The position numbers were made by a program, and so were the translations under genes. Shown here one piece after another: positions 25,326-34,497 of a stretch of 34,497 bases of DNA. The notes beneath the pieces are model-generated. The model was given only the letters and a program-made list of their open reading frames with translations. It was not told where the DNA came from and ran no database searches. Position 1 is the stretch's first letter, and each line of letters opens with the position of its first letter. This stretch comes from Clostridia bacterium (lineage in GTDB: Bacteria > Bacteroidota > Bacteroidia > Bacteroidales > 4484-276): positions 1 through 34,497 of the forward strand of contig SABY01000030.1 of the NCBI GenBank assembly GCA_009928785.1, given 5' to 3'.

Positions 25326-27134
25326 TTATAAATTTGAAAGGAAAATAATCAGGTTTTCATCTTTGTCGATATTCAACTTTTTGCGCAGACGATGCCTGGC
25401 AATATTTATCCCGTTGACGGATAAGAAAGTAATTGCAGCAATATCTTTGGTTGACATGTTGAGCCTCAGGAAAGCGCAAAGCTTTAGTTCGTTGGGTGTA
25501 AGGTTTGGGAAAAGTTCGTTGAGTTTGCTATAAAAATCAGAGTGTACCTCCTGAAAGCGCAATTCAAATTCCTTCCACATATCTCCTTTGGAAGCCGATT
25601 CCAATTCCCGGATCACATCCTCTACAACCACACGATTCTCAACCTTAAAGTTCATTTTCGCCTTTTTAAGCTTTCCCAAAACATTAAGTATCAGCTCATT
25701 TTTTTTGAGAAGGTACATCACATTGGTGGTGAGTTCCTTGTTTTTGTAATCCAGGTCGTTGGTCAGATTTTCTTTTTCCAGCTCCAGGTTCATGGTGCTT
25801 AGCTCCACCCTTTTAACCTTATTTTTTTGCAATAAAAACAACAAAAGAAAAATTATTAATCCCAAAAAGGCTCCTCCGATTGTCATCATGTAAATCATCC
25901 GGTTTCGTTTTTGGGCTGCATCTGTAAGGGCTTGCTGAAATTCCCGCTCCGCAATTACCTTGTCGAATTTGTACTGCATATCCAGTTCGGTAATCCGCCT
26001 TACCATATCATCGTTCATAATACTATCTGATACCGACTGGTGTATCCGCGCATATTTCAGCGCCAGCTCGGCCTGATTACGCATTTCATACGCACGGCTC
26101 AGTTTGTCGGCACTTTCGGCAACAATAGTGAGCTGACCCGTTTCGCTGGCTTTGTCGAATCCCGCACTGAGGTTTTTTATTGCGAGGTCATAATTTTTGA
26201 GGTAATAATAAGCCGACCCGATTCCTGAATAAAGATTGGCATAAAACAAGGCCTTTGGTCCGGAATACTTCGAATCTACTGCACCAGCCATTTCCAGTGC
26301 TTGGTTGTAATAGCTTAATGCTTCCTCAAAATTTTTAATATCCATATTAAAATCTCCCAGCGAAACCAGTGCAAAAGCTTCCACTACCTCGTCCTTGCTT
26401 TCGCGGCCTATTTGTAGGGTTTTTTTAAAGTAAGTTTCGGCCAGTTCTTTATCTCCGCGCATTGCATGAAGGATTCCCAGATTCCCGTAAAGATATAGCA
26501 CCTTATCTTCTTCTCCCAGTTCCTCATAAATTCCCAGGGCACTATTGAAACAATCGAGGGCTTGGTCATACTTTTCCAGGATTTTATATACCGAACCCAA
26601 ATTATTGTATGCCTTTGCCTGTGTGTTTTTTGAGTGGAGTTTTTCAGCAATGGTTAATGATTTTTGAAAACAGTCCAGGGCACCAAACAAATTATCCTGA
26701 TACGTGTACAATGATCCCAGGACAAGGTATAGTTCCGCTATGTCGCTTTCATGGTGTATGTTGTTGTATGCTGCTATTGCCTTGTTGTAATAATAGATTG
26801 CTCTGGTTATGCTGTCGCGGCTTACTTCGGCATCCCCCAGGGCAGTGCAGGCTTTGGCTATTCCTTCCGGAAATTTGGATAGTTCCGCAATGTCCAATGC
26901 TTCGTTAGCAAAAAAAATGGCAGAATCCCTATCGGAGGTCTTATAAAGTCGGGATAAGTTTAACAGATTCATCACCCTTACGGTGTCATGATTGGCTTTG
27001 GAAATAAGCTGTTTAAGGCTGTCTGCCTTTAAAGCAGATTGGGCTGCTGTTGCACAAACGAACAAGCCAAAGATTCCCGATAATAGGATGATGATGAAAA
27101 TCCGGACATACAGCATATTGAAGGCAATATTCAT
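25326..27134 (-). CDS. Membrane-anchored TPR regulator with LuxR-type HTH
   Basis: The 602-aa protein has an N-terminal signal or anchor (about 7-30) and TPR repeats at about 45-370 (AKAYNNLGSVYKILEKYDQA, LYGNLGILHAMRGDKELA). A transmembrane helix lies at about 417-440 (GGAFLGLIIFLLLFLL), followed by a coiled coil. The C-terminal LuxR/GerE-type helix-turn-helix is at about 543-600 (LTPNELKLCAFLRLNMSTKDIA, then a recognition helix ending ARHRLRKKL). This is a known Bacteroidetes architecture: a periplasmic TPR sensor joined directly to a cytoplasmic DNA-binding domain, with no kinase. Met7 at 27116 is an alternative start. Placed between two cargo genes, it may control them; that is inference. 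Confidence 0.88.
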   Translation of the reverse strand: MNIAFNMLYVRIFIIILLSGIFGLFVCATAAQSALKADSLKQLISKANHDTVRVMNLLNLSRLYKTSDRDSAIFFANEALDIAELSKFPEGIAKACTALGDAEVSRDSITRAIYYYNKAIAAYNNIHHESDIAELYLVLGSLYTYQDNLFGALDCFQKSLTIAEKLHSKNTQAKAYNNLGSVYKILEKYDQALDCFNSALGIYEELGEEDKVLYLYGNLGILHAMRGDKELAETYFKKTLQIGRESKDEVVEAFALVSLGDFNMDIKNFEEALSYYNQALEMAGAVDSKYSGPKALFYANLYSGIGSAYYYLKNYDLAIKNLSAGFDKASETGQLTIVAESADKLSRAYEMRNQAELALKYARIHQSVSDSIMNDDMVRRITELDMQYKFDKVIAEREFQQALTDAAQKRNRMIYMMTIGGAFLGLIIFLLLFLLQKNKVKRVELSTMNLELEKENLTNDLDYKNKELTTNVMYLLKKNELILNVLGKLKKAKMNFKVENRVVVEDVIRELESASKGDMWKEFELRFQEVHSDFYSKLNELFPNLTPNELKLCAFLRLNMSTKDIAAITFLSVNGINIARHRLRKKLNIDKDENLIIFLSNL

Positions 27135-27138
27135 AGAA

Positions 27139-27146
27139 CAAAATTA
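27139..27146 (-). promoter_or_regulatory. Possible -7 element of the TPR-LuxR gene
   Basis: On the minus strand taattttg matches TAnnTTTG but ends only 4 bp before the ATG at 27134. If it is used, the transcript would be leaderless or translation would start at Met7 (27116). Confidence 0.3.
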
Positions 27147-27280
27147 GCATAACTATTCATTCGTGTGCACTATAACTTTGTTTGCGGTTTTTTTAAAACC
27201 TGTTCTGATCAGCAACGACACGCCATTTATTTTGCATCACTACTTGAATTGCCTTTTCTGCAACAGACCGATTCTCAATA

Positions 27281-27320
27281 AAAAAACCTCCGCCATTTTG
27301 CAACAGCGGAGGTTTTTATT
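27281..27320. terminator. Terminator of the papain-repeat gene
   Basis: Perfect 10-bp arms aaacctccgc (27284-27293) and gcggaggttt (27306-27315) enclose a 12-nt loop, with T runs on both strands. It lies 20-60 bp after the stop at 27340 and matches the terminator at 15741-15780. Confidence 0.85.
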
Positions 27321-27339
27321 TTTAATAAATAAAATTGAA

Positions 27340-30300
27340 TTAATGAATGATCAGCTTACGCTGAATGGTGAAGTTGGCGGTGCGGATGCGCGCTACGTAA
27401 ACGCCTGCCGGAAGCGGCGAAACATCTACGTTTTGGTTGCCGTCGATGCTGGTTTGCAGCACCTGCACGCCTTTTAGGTCAAAGACTTCAAGCGTTGCTG
27501 CTCCTTGCGGCAGGCCGGCTATCGAAACCTGACCATGCGCCGGATTAGGCCACAACTGCACGGCAGCCTGCTGCTGCTCTGAAATGTCAGTGTAAATTAT
27601 AAGCCAATCGATCTTCGATAGGCCTTCGTTTGCAAAAAATTCATGGTCGGGAAAGTCGCCGGCATATCCAATCAATGTAGGATAGCCTGAATACGCGATA
27701 AAAATAAGCTCACCTTCGTGGTAGCCCTGGGGATTAGTTGCTGTGCTGTCGTTACCGAATACCACCAGCACATGATCTTTGGCAGGATCGGTAATCGTAA
27801 CTTCACCACAAATATTCAGATGAATATCCAGCGCCACAAATTTATCTCCCGCATTAATAGTCATATTGCAGCCTGCAATCGCCTGGGCTGTTATCACTAC
27901 CAAGTGTGAGTTGCCGGAAGGAGTAACATTCCGGTTTTCGGCGGGAACTGTGTTTACTTGCGGTTTATTGGTATAGGATGGGAAAGTGATGGTGTGGTCG
28001 GCGGTGGTCTTCACCAAATACGATTTCCCGGGCGTAAGATGATCCAGGGTGCTGATCTCGAACGATGGCCAATACACCTGCGTGCCAGCCACTTCTTTCA
28101 CCACCACAAGGTCGTCTTCGATGCCACTAAACAAATCTTCGCATAGCACGTCGTAGGCGCAGATTACCGGCATCAAGTTCCAGCCCGCATGAAGTTGCAG
28201 ATCGGGACCAAGCATATCATAACCTGAAAAACTAAAGGCTGCCTGCTGTGCAAGTTTTATTTTGTAACCCTGCTGTGTGCTCCACAGGCCAATGGTGTTC
28301 ACGCCGGCAGCAGGCCACCAGGCATGTTGCATGTCCTGCAATATAATAAGGTCATCGCCCAGGCTTTCAAAGATATCCTCTACATGGGCATCTATCGGCA
28401 TCAGGAAACTTGAAATGCCGCTCCAGCCCTGTGGCAGATTGATAACCTGCTGCGATACCGGAGGCATTTGTTCTACCGGTGGGAAGATGATGTAATCTAT
28501 CCAGCCGCAGTCGGTGCCCGAAGCTACGGATTGATCTTTTACGTAAGTCCATTTAAAAGTATGCTCGCCTGCGCTAACATTATAACTTTCCATCGCCCAG
28601 GCCGCTTCGCCCGACCATTCGCCAATCTTGCTGTTGTCGATGTAGAAGCGCAGGAAATCATAATTATTTTCTGACGACACTTTGCGATAGAAAGAGATGC
28701 TTCCGCTGGCCGTAACATCCATAGTAATGCTAAGCACACTTTGCTGCTGATCGTTGATGTTGCCGGAACGTGCGGCGTAGATTCCTTCCCACGCACCGCT
28801 ATTGGTAATCGTCCAGTTTGTATTGCCCGACAATTCCCAGTCGTGCTGCGTAAAGTCGCCCGTTTCGAAGTCTTCAATATCGGCACCAGCCATAATATCC
28901 ACATCAAAATTATATTGTTGTGTGTTGTTGTTGCTGGTGCAGTTAATTGTAATGGCGCCCGCAATTATGTGGCTCATCGGCGTGGCTGCACTGGCCGTAA
29001 TGTTAAAGGTCAATATTTGCGCTTGCCCCGGTTCCACGGTTTGCAAGGTTGCAGTGCCACTGTTGATGGTCACAAAAGCATCGCCGGTAATATATTGGGC
29101 TGTGAGCTGGGTTACATCGTAGAGGCCTCCGTTTTTGATGGTGATATTTACATCCACCGTTTCTCCCGGATCGAGGCGCCCGTTTCCGTTGCCTTGCGGA
29201 TCAGAAATTTCAATGCTGCCCATGTTGATTGCGTAGGAAGTTTGTGCTAAGGCCTTGATACAGAAATTGCCCGTATGCTGGAATCCGGAAGGGTCGTTGT
29301 AATTATAAAAGTCGAGCCACTGGCTGCCTGATTTGTAATAACTTTCACCTTCGGCAGCAGCAGATTCTACAATGGTGCGGTAGCTGGCGCCCAAAAGCAC
29401 GGGTACATCGCTGGTGCGGTCGTAAGGAATGCCACCATCAGAAAGACTTACATAAACATAAAAATCGTCGCCCTGGCTCACCTCAACCGGCGTGTTTAGA
29501 TCGACAGTGTGCAAACCGGTGTGTGCATAGAACCCAGACTGCGACGTGAGCAAATTTTGTAATTCACCATTGGTAAAGTCATCATAAATTTTGATTGTGT
29601 AAGATACATTGTCTGTGGCTGTAAAAAAGTTGACTGCCGAAATCACGTCGCCCGATACGGCTGTAAAAGCATTAAAAGCTTCAGTAGCAGTTTCCAGTTG
29701 GTCGCGCCATCCGTGATAGTCGTGGTAATAAATTTGGGTATATTCCATCAAATCCACATCGATAAACGAAATGGCACCCATCTGTGGCTCCTGGCCAGCC
29801 CATTTGTCGTAGTATGAAATCCAGAAATAGCCACTTTCGCCCCAACTGCTGCCCCATGAGTTTTTCACGATCCAGGCTCCCGGTAGCGGAGCCTGTGTGG
29901 CTTTGTTGTCGTCCCAGCCTACAATAGCCACAGAGTGATTGGGCAACTCCTGACTGGTGGGTGGCTGATAATGCACGTTGCCCGAAATATAGGAGTTGCT
30001 GTAACACATGCAGGTAGCCATTACACCATACTGCATAATCTTGGTTTTGAGCAAATCGAGATTTTCCAAGTTGGCACCAGCAACATACCATTCTACTTCG
30101 CGAGGATAATATTTGTGGTAGCTTTCCAGGTACCGTTCGGGTGGGTTGGCATAGGTGCTGCCATCTATTTCGCGGGTAGCGCCTTCGCCACGCGACAGAT
30201 AAGCGGTAGTAACGCGGTAGTCGCCGCCCTGATGCACTTCCAGGCCGCTGCCCGTTGGCGGGTCAAGGTCTTCGTTGTAATGATCGTTAAAACCATTCCA

Positions 30301-31815
30301 CCAGTCGAGATGATATTCGGCCAGTGCAGGTTCTCCGCTTTCGCCGGAAGCAGCCCAGTTGCCGGTCATCAGCATATTGCCTTCCATCGAAGCATAAGAG
30401 CCATGCGTCCAGCAGGTGCCGCCTTGTTGGTTTTTAACGCTGGTAACGTAGTTTACGCCATTCACGTTGCGCAGGTCGTAGGATGAGGGGAGTGTAAGTT
30501 GTCCGTCAACAGTCAGCGCTTTTATACAGAAGTTGCCTGTATTTTGAAAACCGGATGGATCGTTATAATCGTAAAAATCATTCCACGACTTACCATTATT
30601 GTAATAACTCTGTCCGGGTTCGGCAGTCGATTCTACGATGGTGCGGTAGCTTGCGCCCAGCAATACGGGCACGTCGCTGGTGCGATCGTAGGGATGGCCG
30701 CCGGCGGAAAGGCTCAGATAAACATAAAAATCCTGACCTTCGGTAAGATTAACAGCTTGCGTAAGATCCACGGTATGAAAGCCCGAGTAGTCGAAATGTC
30801 CGTTTTGTGAAGAGAGAAGGTTTTCCAGATTACCACCCGTAAAGCCACCATAGATTTTTACAACATAATCTACATTGTGCACTGCGGTGAAAAAGCTGAC
30901 TGCTTTGAGAATTTGTGCGCCATCAGCCGTAAAAACATTGAATGCTTCGCTGGTTTCTGTTTTGGTGTCGCGCCAGCCATGGTAATCGTGGTAATAAGTA
31001 TGCTCATATTGTAAGGGTTCTACATCCTGAAAAGAGATGGCGCCCATTTGCGGTTCGCGGCAGGCATGCTTGTCATAATAGGAAATCCAAAAGTAGCCAC
31101 TGAGTCCCCACGAACCGCCCCAGGAATTTTTCACAATCCAGGCACCTGGCAGCGGAGCTTGGGTCACTTTGCTGTCGTCCCAGCCAACGATTGCCACGGC
31201 ATGGTTGGGGTCTTCGGTGCTGCTGGGCGGCTGGTAATGAACGTAATTGCTGATGTAGCTGCTATTGTAGCACATACAGGTTCCCAGCACGCCATATTCC
31301 ATTATCTTATCTTTTATCAAATTGATACCATTCAGGTTTTCGTCCATGGTGTACCACTCAATGTGGCGCGGATAGTAGTAATGGTAAGTGTCGCTGGAGC
31401 GCGATGGCGGGCTGTTGTATGACTGCCCGTCGATGTCGCGCACTGCGCCTTCGTTGCGGGAGAGGTAGGCACTGGTTACGCGGTAGTCGCCGCCCTGATG
31501 TACTTCCAGGCCGCTGCCCGAAGGCGGGTCGATGTCGTCGTTGTTGTGTTGGTTAAAACCGTTCCACCAATCCAGGTGGTACTCGGCCAGATTGGGTTCG
31601 CCGGTTTCGCCGGCAGCCGCCCAGGCTCCCGTCATCAGCAGGTTGCCTTCCATGGCCGAAAAAGCGCCATGTGTCCAGCAGGTTCCGCCTTGCTGGCTTT
31701 TTACTTCGGTGACGTAATTCACGCCGTTAACATTCCGTAGGTCGTAGGTTGCCGGTTGACCGAAACCAATCAACATGCTGCAAACCAGTAGCGTTGTAAG
31801 TAGAATATTTTTCAT
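27340..31815 (-). CDS. T9SS-secreted protein with two tandem papain-like protease domains
   Basis: The 1491-aa protein has a signal peptide (about 1-20). Two consecutive C1A papain-like units follow, each about 422 aa: Cys46/His205/Asn230 and Cys468/His627/Asn652, in [19 protein letters not shown] or NHSVAIVGW, and IVKNSWG. Each is followed by a lectin-like beta domain ([10 protein letters not shown]). Both triads are complete, so both units may be active. Next come a beta domain with a DxNGNGxxDPGE-type segment (about 863-975), a jelly-roll-like domain (about 977-1115), the paired GW/WPA module (about 1123-1300), a beta domain and a type A sorting domain (about 1418-1491, [12 protein letters not shown]). 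It is a secreted or surface cysteine protease; the target is unknown. No separate propeptide domain is seen before unit 1. Confidence 0.92.
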   Translation of the reverse strand: MKNILLTTLLVCSMLIGFGQPATYDLRNVNGVNYVTEVKSQQGGTCWTHGAFSAMEGNLLMTGAWAAAGETGEPNLAEYHLDWWNGFNQHNNDDIDPPSGSGLEVHQGGDYRVTSAYLSRNEGAVRDIDGQSYNSPPSRSSDTYHYYYPRHIEWYTMDENLNGINLIKDKIMEYGVLGTCMCYNSSYISNYVHYQPPSSTEDPNHAVAIVGWDDSKVTQAPLPGAWIVKNSWGGSWGLSGYFWISYYDKHACREPQMGAISFQDVEPLQYEHTYYHDYHGWRDTKTETSEAFNVFTADGAQILKAVSFFTAVHNVDYVVKIYGGFTGGNLENLLSSQNGHFDYSGFHTVDLTQAVNLTEGQDFYVYLSLSAGGHPYDRTSDVPVLLGASYRTIVESTAEPGQSYYNNGKSWNDFYDYNDPSGFQNTGNFCIKALTVDGQLTLPSSYDLRNVNGVNYVTSVKNQQGGTCWTHGSYASMEGNMLMTGNWAASGESGEPALAEYHLDWWNGFNDHYNEDLDPPTGSGLEVHQGGDYRVTTAYLSRGEGATREIDGSTYANPPERYLESYHKYYPREVEWYVAGANLENLDLLKTKIMQYGVMATCMCYSNSYISGNVHYQPPTSQELPNHSVAIVGWDDNKATQAPLPGAWIVKNSWGSSWGESGYFWISYYDKWAGQEPQMGAISFIDVDLMEYTQIYYHDYHGWRDQLETATEAFNAFTAVSGDVISAVNFFTATDNVSYTIKIYDDFTNGELQNLLTSQSGFYAHTGLHTVDLNTPVEVSQGDDFYVYVSLSDGGIPYDRTSDVPVLLGASYRTIVESAAAEGESYYKSGSQWLDFYNYNDPSGFQHTGNFCIKALAQTSYAINMGSIEISDPQGNGNGRLDPGETVDVNITIKNGGLYDVTQLTAQYITGDAFVTINSGTATLQTVEPGQAQILTFNITASAATPMSHIIAGAITINCTSNNNTQQYNFDVDIMAGADIEDFETGDFTQHDWELSGNTNWTITNSGAWEGIYAARSGNINDQQQSVLSITMDVTASGSISFYRKVSSENNYDFLRFYIDNSKIGEWSGEAAWAMESYNVSAGEHTFKWTYVKDQSVASGTDCGWIDYIIFPPVEQMPPVSQQVINLPQGWSGISSFLMPIDAHVEDIFESLGDDLIILQDMQHAWWPAAGVNTIGLWSTQQGYKIKLAQQAAFSFSGYDMLGPDLQLHAGWNLMPVICAYDVLCEDLFSGIEDDLVVVKEVAGTQVYWPSFEISTLDHLTPGKSYLVKTTADHTITFPSYTNKPQVNTVPAENRNVTPSGNSHLVVITAQAIAGCNMTINAGDKFVALDIHLNICGEVTITDPAKDHVLVVFGNDSTATNPQGYHEGELIFIAYSGYPTLIGYAGDFPDHEFFANEGLSKIDWLIIYTDISEQQQAAVQLWPNPAHGQVSIAGLPQGAATLEVFDLKGVQVLQTSIDGNQNVDVSPLPAGVYVARIRTANFTIQRKLIIH

Positions 31816-31855
31816 TGTGGTAAGTAGTTATGGATGAGTGTTTGTAAAATTTTAA

Positions 31856-31863
31856 CAAATGTA
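31856..31863 (-). promoter_or_regulatory. -7 promoter element of the papain-repeat gene
   Basis: On the minus strand tacatttg matches TAnnTTTG exactly, 40 bp before the ATG at 31815. A TTG lies 24 bp upstream, slightly farther than usual. Confidence 0.5.
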
Positions 31864-32015
31864 CTAAAGTTTATTTTAGCAGCTCCACAAGAAATTTTCA
31901 TTAATTCCGATTTTGTGTTTTTAATAATCGCTTGTTTTAGTGCCCCAATGGCGTTGGTTGGAGTATTCAAAAAAAGAAAAATAGATAGAACAGGCACTTT
32001 CTGAAAGAGAATTTC

Positions 32016-32023
32016 TATTTTCG
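32016..32023 (+). promoter_or_regulatory. Probable -7 element of the exported paralog pair
   Basis: tattttcg fits TAnnTTTG with one mismatch, 24 bp before the ATG at 32048. Confidence 0.35.
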
Positions 32024-32047
32024 CAAAGTCATTAAAAATTACAAATT

Positions 32048-32842
32048 ATGAAAATACTAAGCAAGTTCGCATTCCTGTTGCTTCTGGCAGGATGCTTTAG
32101 CTGGCAGCCTGTTTACGGGCAGGGCAGCTTAATCAGAAAGCTAAAAGAAAAGGCTGAAAACAAAGCCGTGGAGCAGGTTTTTGGTACCGAACAGCAACAA
32201 GGCACCGGCAACGAAAACCAGGGCAACTCCGGCTATGATGGCAGCAACGATGCCAACCGACCTGCTAATACCAAAGGCGCCGGCCTTACCACCGAAGCGC
32301 CCGATGTGCTGGCCAACATCGACCAGGCTGACGCTGCTTTTGGTAACAAAAAATACAGCGACGCCCGCTTTGGTTTGCGCCAGGCCATTCTTGGAATAGA
32401 AATGGAGATAGGCGAAAAAATCCTGGAAGGACTTCCTGAATCTATCAACGGATTGCCAGCAGTAAAAGACGAGGATAACGTGGCAAGCAGCGGGATAGGG
32501 TTTGTGGGGCTTATCATCCAGCGCACCTACCGCAAAGACGACAAACAGTTTAAAGTTACCGTTGGCAATGAGGCTGCAATGCTTTCGGCGGCCAACCTCT
32601 ATCTTTCATCGGGCGGAATGTATGCCACCTCCACCGACGACAACCACAAGGTGGTGACCCTCGACGGGCAGCGGGCGGTGCTCGAATACGACGAATATTC
32701 GGGCTATAAACTCAGCGTTCCCTTTGGCCAGTCGTCGATACTGGTTACCGAAGGTATCAACTACGCCGACGAAAACGAGATGATGGATTCATCAAAAGAA
32801 ATCAATATTGAAAACATTAAAAAGGAGCTTGGAGAACAATGA
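32048..32842 (+). CDS. Exported protein of unknown function, first of a paralogous pair
   Basis: I do not recognise this 264-aa family. It has an N-terminal export signal. LLAGC (Cys16) could be a lipobox, but a type I cleavage after VYGQ near residue 25 is also possible. A charged helix and a Gln/Asn/Gly-rich linker (about 45-80) follow. The folded part (about 85-250) starts with a helical DARFGLRQAILGIEMEIGEK segment, then DEDNVASSGIGFVGL, then beta-rich sequence. The same helix-then-EDNV layout recurs in the next gene, whose start overlaps this stop by 4 bp (ATGA). The two are translationally coupled paralogs and their products may associate. Confidence 0.75.
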   Translation: MKILSKFAFLLLLAGCFSWQPVYGQGSLIRKLKEKAENKAVEQVFGTEQQQGTGNENQGNSGYDGSNDANRPANTKGAGLTTEAPDVLANIDQADAAFGNKKYSDARFGLRQAILGIEMEIGEKILEGLPESINGLPAVKDEDNVASSGIGFVGLIIQRTYRKDDKQFKVTVGNEAAMLSAANLYLSSGGMYATSTDDNHKVVTLDGQRAVLEYDEYSGYKLSVPFGQSSILVTEGINYADENEMMDSSKEINIENIKKELGEQ

Positions 32843-33441
32843 AAAAGATAACACTCATACTTTCGATTGTACTAATGGTAGCGCTGCAGGTGCGCAGCCA
32901 GGAGGTTCCTGCACTGCTCGACGAAGCTGCCGGCGCCTACAAAAGCGGAAACCTGGAAGATGCCCGCTTTAAATTGCAACAGGCACTCAGCGGCATCAAT
33001 CAGGCCATCGGACGCGACATCCTGGAGATGATGCCTCAGCAACTGGGCGACATGAATGCTGTTGCAGAAGAAGACAACGTTACGGGCATGAATACCGCTT
33101 TTGCCGGATTGTTTGTTAGCCGCCACTACAAAGGCGAAGTAAATCACGCGGAGGTAGAGATCATGAGCGATTCGCCATTCTTATCTGCCATCAACATGAT
33201 GCTGGCCATGCCCATTTTTATGGCTTCCGATCCCAACCAGAAACGCATCAAAATTGATGGCCAAAAAGCCCTGCTCACTAAAACCCCGGCGCAGGAAGAG
33301 CAATTGGTGAATTACAACGTGCAATTGGTTTTTGGCAATACCCTATTCACCTTTTCGGTCACCGGCATCGAAGACGAAAACCAGGTAACCGGTATGCTCG
33401 ACAAAATTCCGGTACGTGGCATCATGGCCGTGGCCGAGTAG
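32839..33441 (+). CDS. Exported protein of unknown function, second of a paralogous pair
   Basis: The 200-aa protein has a signal peptide (about 1-20, ending VRSQ). Its body matches the upstream protein without the low-complexity linker: DARFKLQQALSGINQAIGRD (about 35-54), EEDNVTGMNTAFAGLFVSR (about 76-94), then a beta-rich region with KRIKIDGQKALL aligned to KVVTLDGQRAVL of its neighbour. No catalytic motif or membrane segment is seen after the signal. The ATGA overlap with the upstream gene implies a fixed ratio of the two products in the periplasm or on the surface. The function is unknown. Confidence 0.78.
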   Translation: MKKITLILSIVLMVALQVRSQEVPALLDEAAGAYKSGNLEDARFKLQQALSGINQAIGRDILEMMPQQLGDMNAVAEEDNVTGMNTAFAGLFVSRHYKGEVNHAEVEIMSDSPFLSAINMMLAMPIFMASDPNQKRIKIDGQKALLTKTPAQEEQLVNYNVQLVFGNTLFTFSVTGIEDENQVTGMLDKIPVRGIMAVAE

Positions 33442-33712
33442 AAATTACAAATTTCAGAAAATCAAGCAAGAAAGCTTCATCTTCTTGTAGCGCTTTTTAA
33501 ACAGGTTGAAAAGAAGATACAGCAATCATAATAGAGGTTCTAAAGGTTCTAATGTCATGCTTTTCAATTTTGGGTAAACCAATAGTTAAAAAAAATTTAA
33601 ATAAGCAAGTATCTTCAACATATTTTTCTTATTTATGCGTTTTATGCAATTGATCGGAACGCAAACAAGATTAATTTTTTCCCAGAAAACTAAACACTTT
33701 AGGGCATTTTTC

Positions 33713-34497
33713 ATGTTTAAAATCCTGCTTACTATTATTGTCTTGATAGGTTGGACGGGTAGCTTATCAGCTATACCTGAAGCTTTTATCAAAATTAATA
33801 CGCATGAATGTTTAAAATGTTATGCGGCACAAATTTACACAGACAAGCTGGCGGAGCATGTAAGGATATCATTGGTTTTTCCGGGCAACTTTAATTGATA
33901 CAAGCGTTTCCTTCGGATGCAATATCCTGTAAAAACGAGCAATTACACAATTATTCAATCTGATAGTTTGTATCACGCGCTTGGCGACCAGGAGCTATCC
34001 TATTTTTATCTACAGGACGATAACATTGAGTTGTATTCCTGTCAGATGAAAGAATTTTCAAGAAATTACCCTCTAATCGTTGGTCTCATCAATGGCGAAC
34101 TAACTGATTATGCTGATGTAGAACTACCTGACACACTATCTTTTGACAATGTCACCTTATTAGCCGATAATGAGAATTTTCTCGCCTTTAACAGAACCAT
34201 GCAGGAACTGCTCGTTTAAAATGGCAGTGCATTTTATTACCTGTCGCCAGAAAAAATAGATGTACTTGCTCTTTATAAATTTTTTGATAAAAATGGGGAA
34301 TTTAGGAATCAATTTCTCACGCATCAAGAGCTGCTCGAAAGCGTCGGAAAATCAAGAGCCGAAATTTCTGCTGTAAATATTGATGCACAGCGGGCGCAAG
34401 TATTAGTACAAATCCCTTATGCTTTTATGCAGGATAATGGAAATCTGGGGGTGAAGGTGAAACTTTTTATTGCACAAATAGCCCTCGACAGCTACGA
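33713..34497 (+). pseudogene. Exported protein gene broken by two in-frame stops (runs off the window)
   Basis: From ATG 33713 (or ATG 33635 upstream) one frame encodes a signal peptide (FKILLTIIVLIGWTGSLSA), a CLKC (CxxC) motif soon after it, and then a long protein-like sequence. The frame is cut by TGA at 33896-33898 and TAA at 34217-34219. Both stops lie in the same frame, and the frame is otherwise open to the end of the window with uniform composition, so no frameshift is needed. Two different stop codons argue against recoding and for gene decay or sequence errors. I do not recognise the family. The early CxxC could suggest a thioredoxin-like or metal-binding start. Confidence 0.7.

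Noticed and set aside
28741..29250. Plus-strand frame of 169 codons opposite the papain-repeat gene
   Set aside because: It is antisense to a clearly coding region, with no recognisable domain. The frames at 29935-30486 and 31048-31422 are shadows for the same reason.
33586..33792. Minus-strand 68-codon frame
   Set aside because: It is antisense to the signal-peptide region of the broken exported gene, low in complexity, and has no supporting feature.

Overview
The window looks like a chromosomal piece of a Bacteroidota bacterium (class Bacteroidia or a close relative). The evidence is the GldE-GldD gliding/type IX secretion pair next to ssb, three giant proteins with type IX secretion (T9SS) C-terminal sorting domains, TPR-sensor and TPR-LuxR proteins typical of the phylum, and several start-proximal matches to the Bacteroidetes -7 element TAnnTTTG with no Shine-Dalgarno sequences. 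No rRNA, tRNA, CRISPR array, phage or transposase gene was seen.

Positions 1-4900 hold the tail of an outer-membrane barrel protein, an AAA ATPase (DUF4143 family) behind a two-dyad operator/promoter, a PfkB-family kinase, and an exbB-exbD-tonB operon that would energise TonB-dependent outer-membrane transport. Positions 4900-8420 contain two unusual noncoding tandem arrays: 31 copies of a 14-bp unit (5066-5499) and 37 copies of a 10-bp unit with no G on the + strand (8031-8400). They bracket a YkvA-like gene and a two-gene operon of an IPExxxVDY-like protein and pyruvate kinase. The second array supplies the probable -33 element of that operon and encodes G-quadruplex-like motifs on the other strand.

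Positions 8420-15720 are mostly housekeeping: an arginine decarboxylase-like enzyme, gldD, gldE, ssb, a TPR histidine kinase and metF. Positions 15720-31815 are an exported-protein region: a 1207-aa two-fold repeated YCF48/Hydin-like protein, a 1628-aa adhesin-like protein, a membrane-anchored TPR-LuxR regulator, and a 1491-aa protein with two complete papain-like protease domains in tandem. All three large proteins end in T9SS sorting domains. An orphan T9SS sorting-domain end with its terminator lies downstream of the first one and is about 93% identical, without gaps, to the 3' end of the protease gene.

The last part (32048-34497) holds two overlapping genes for exported paralogous proteins of unknown function and an exported-protein gene broken by two in-frame stop codons and running off the window. 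The least-explained parts are the two arrays, the orphan sorting-domain end, the tandem protease, a paired GW/WPA module shared by two cargo proteins, and the exported paralog pair.
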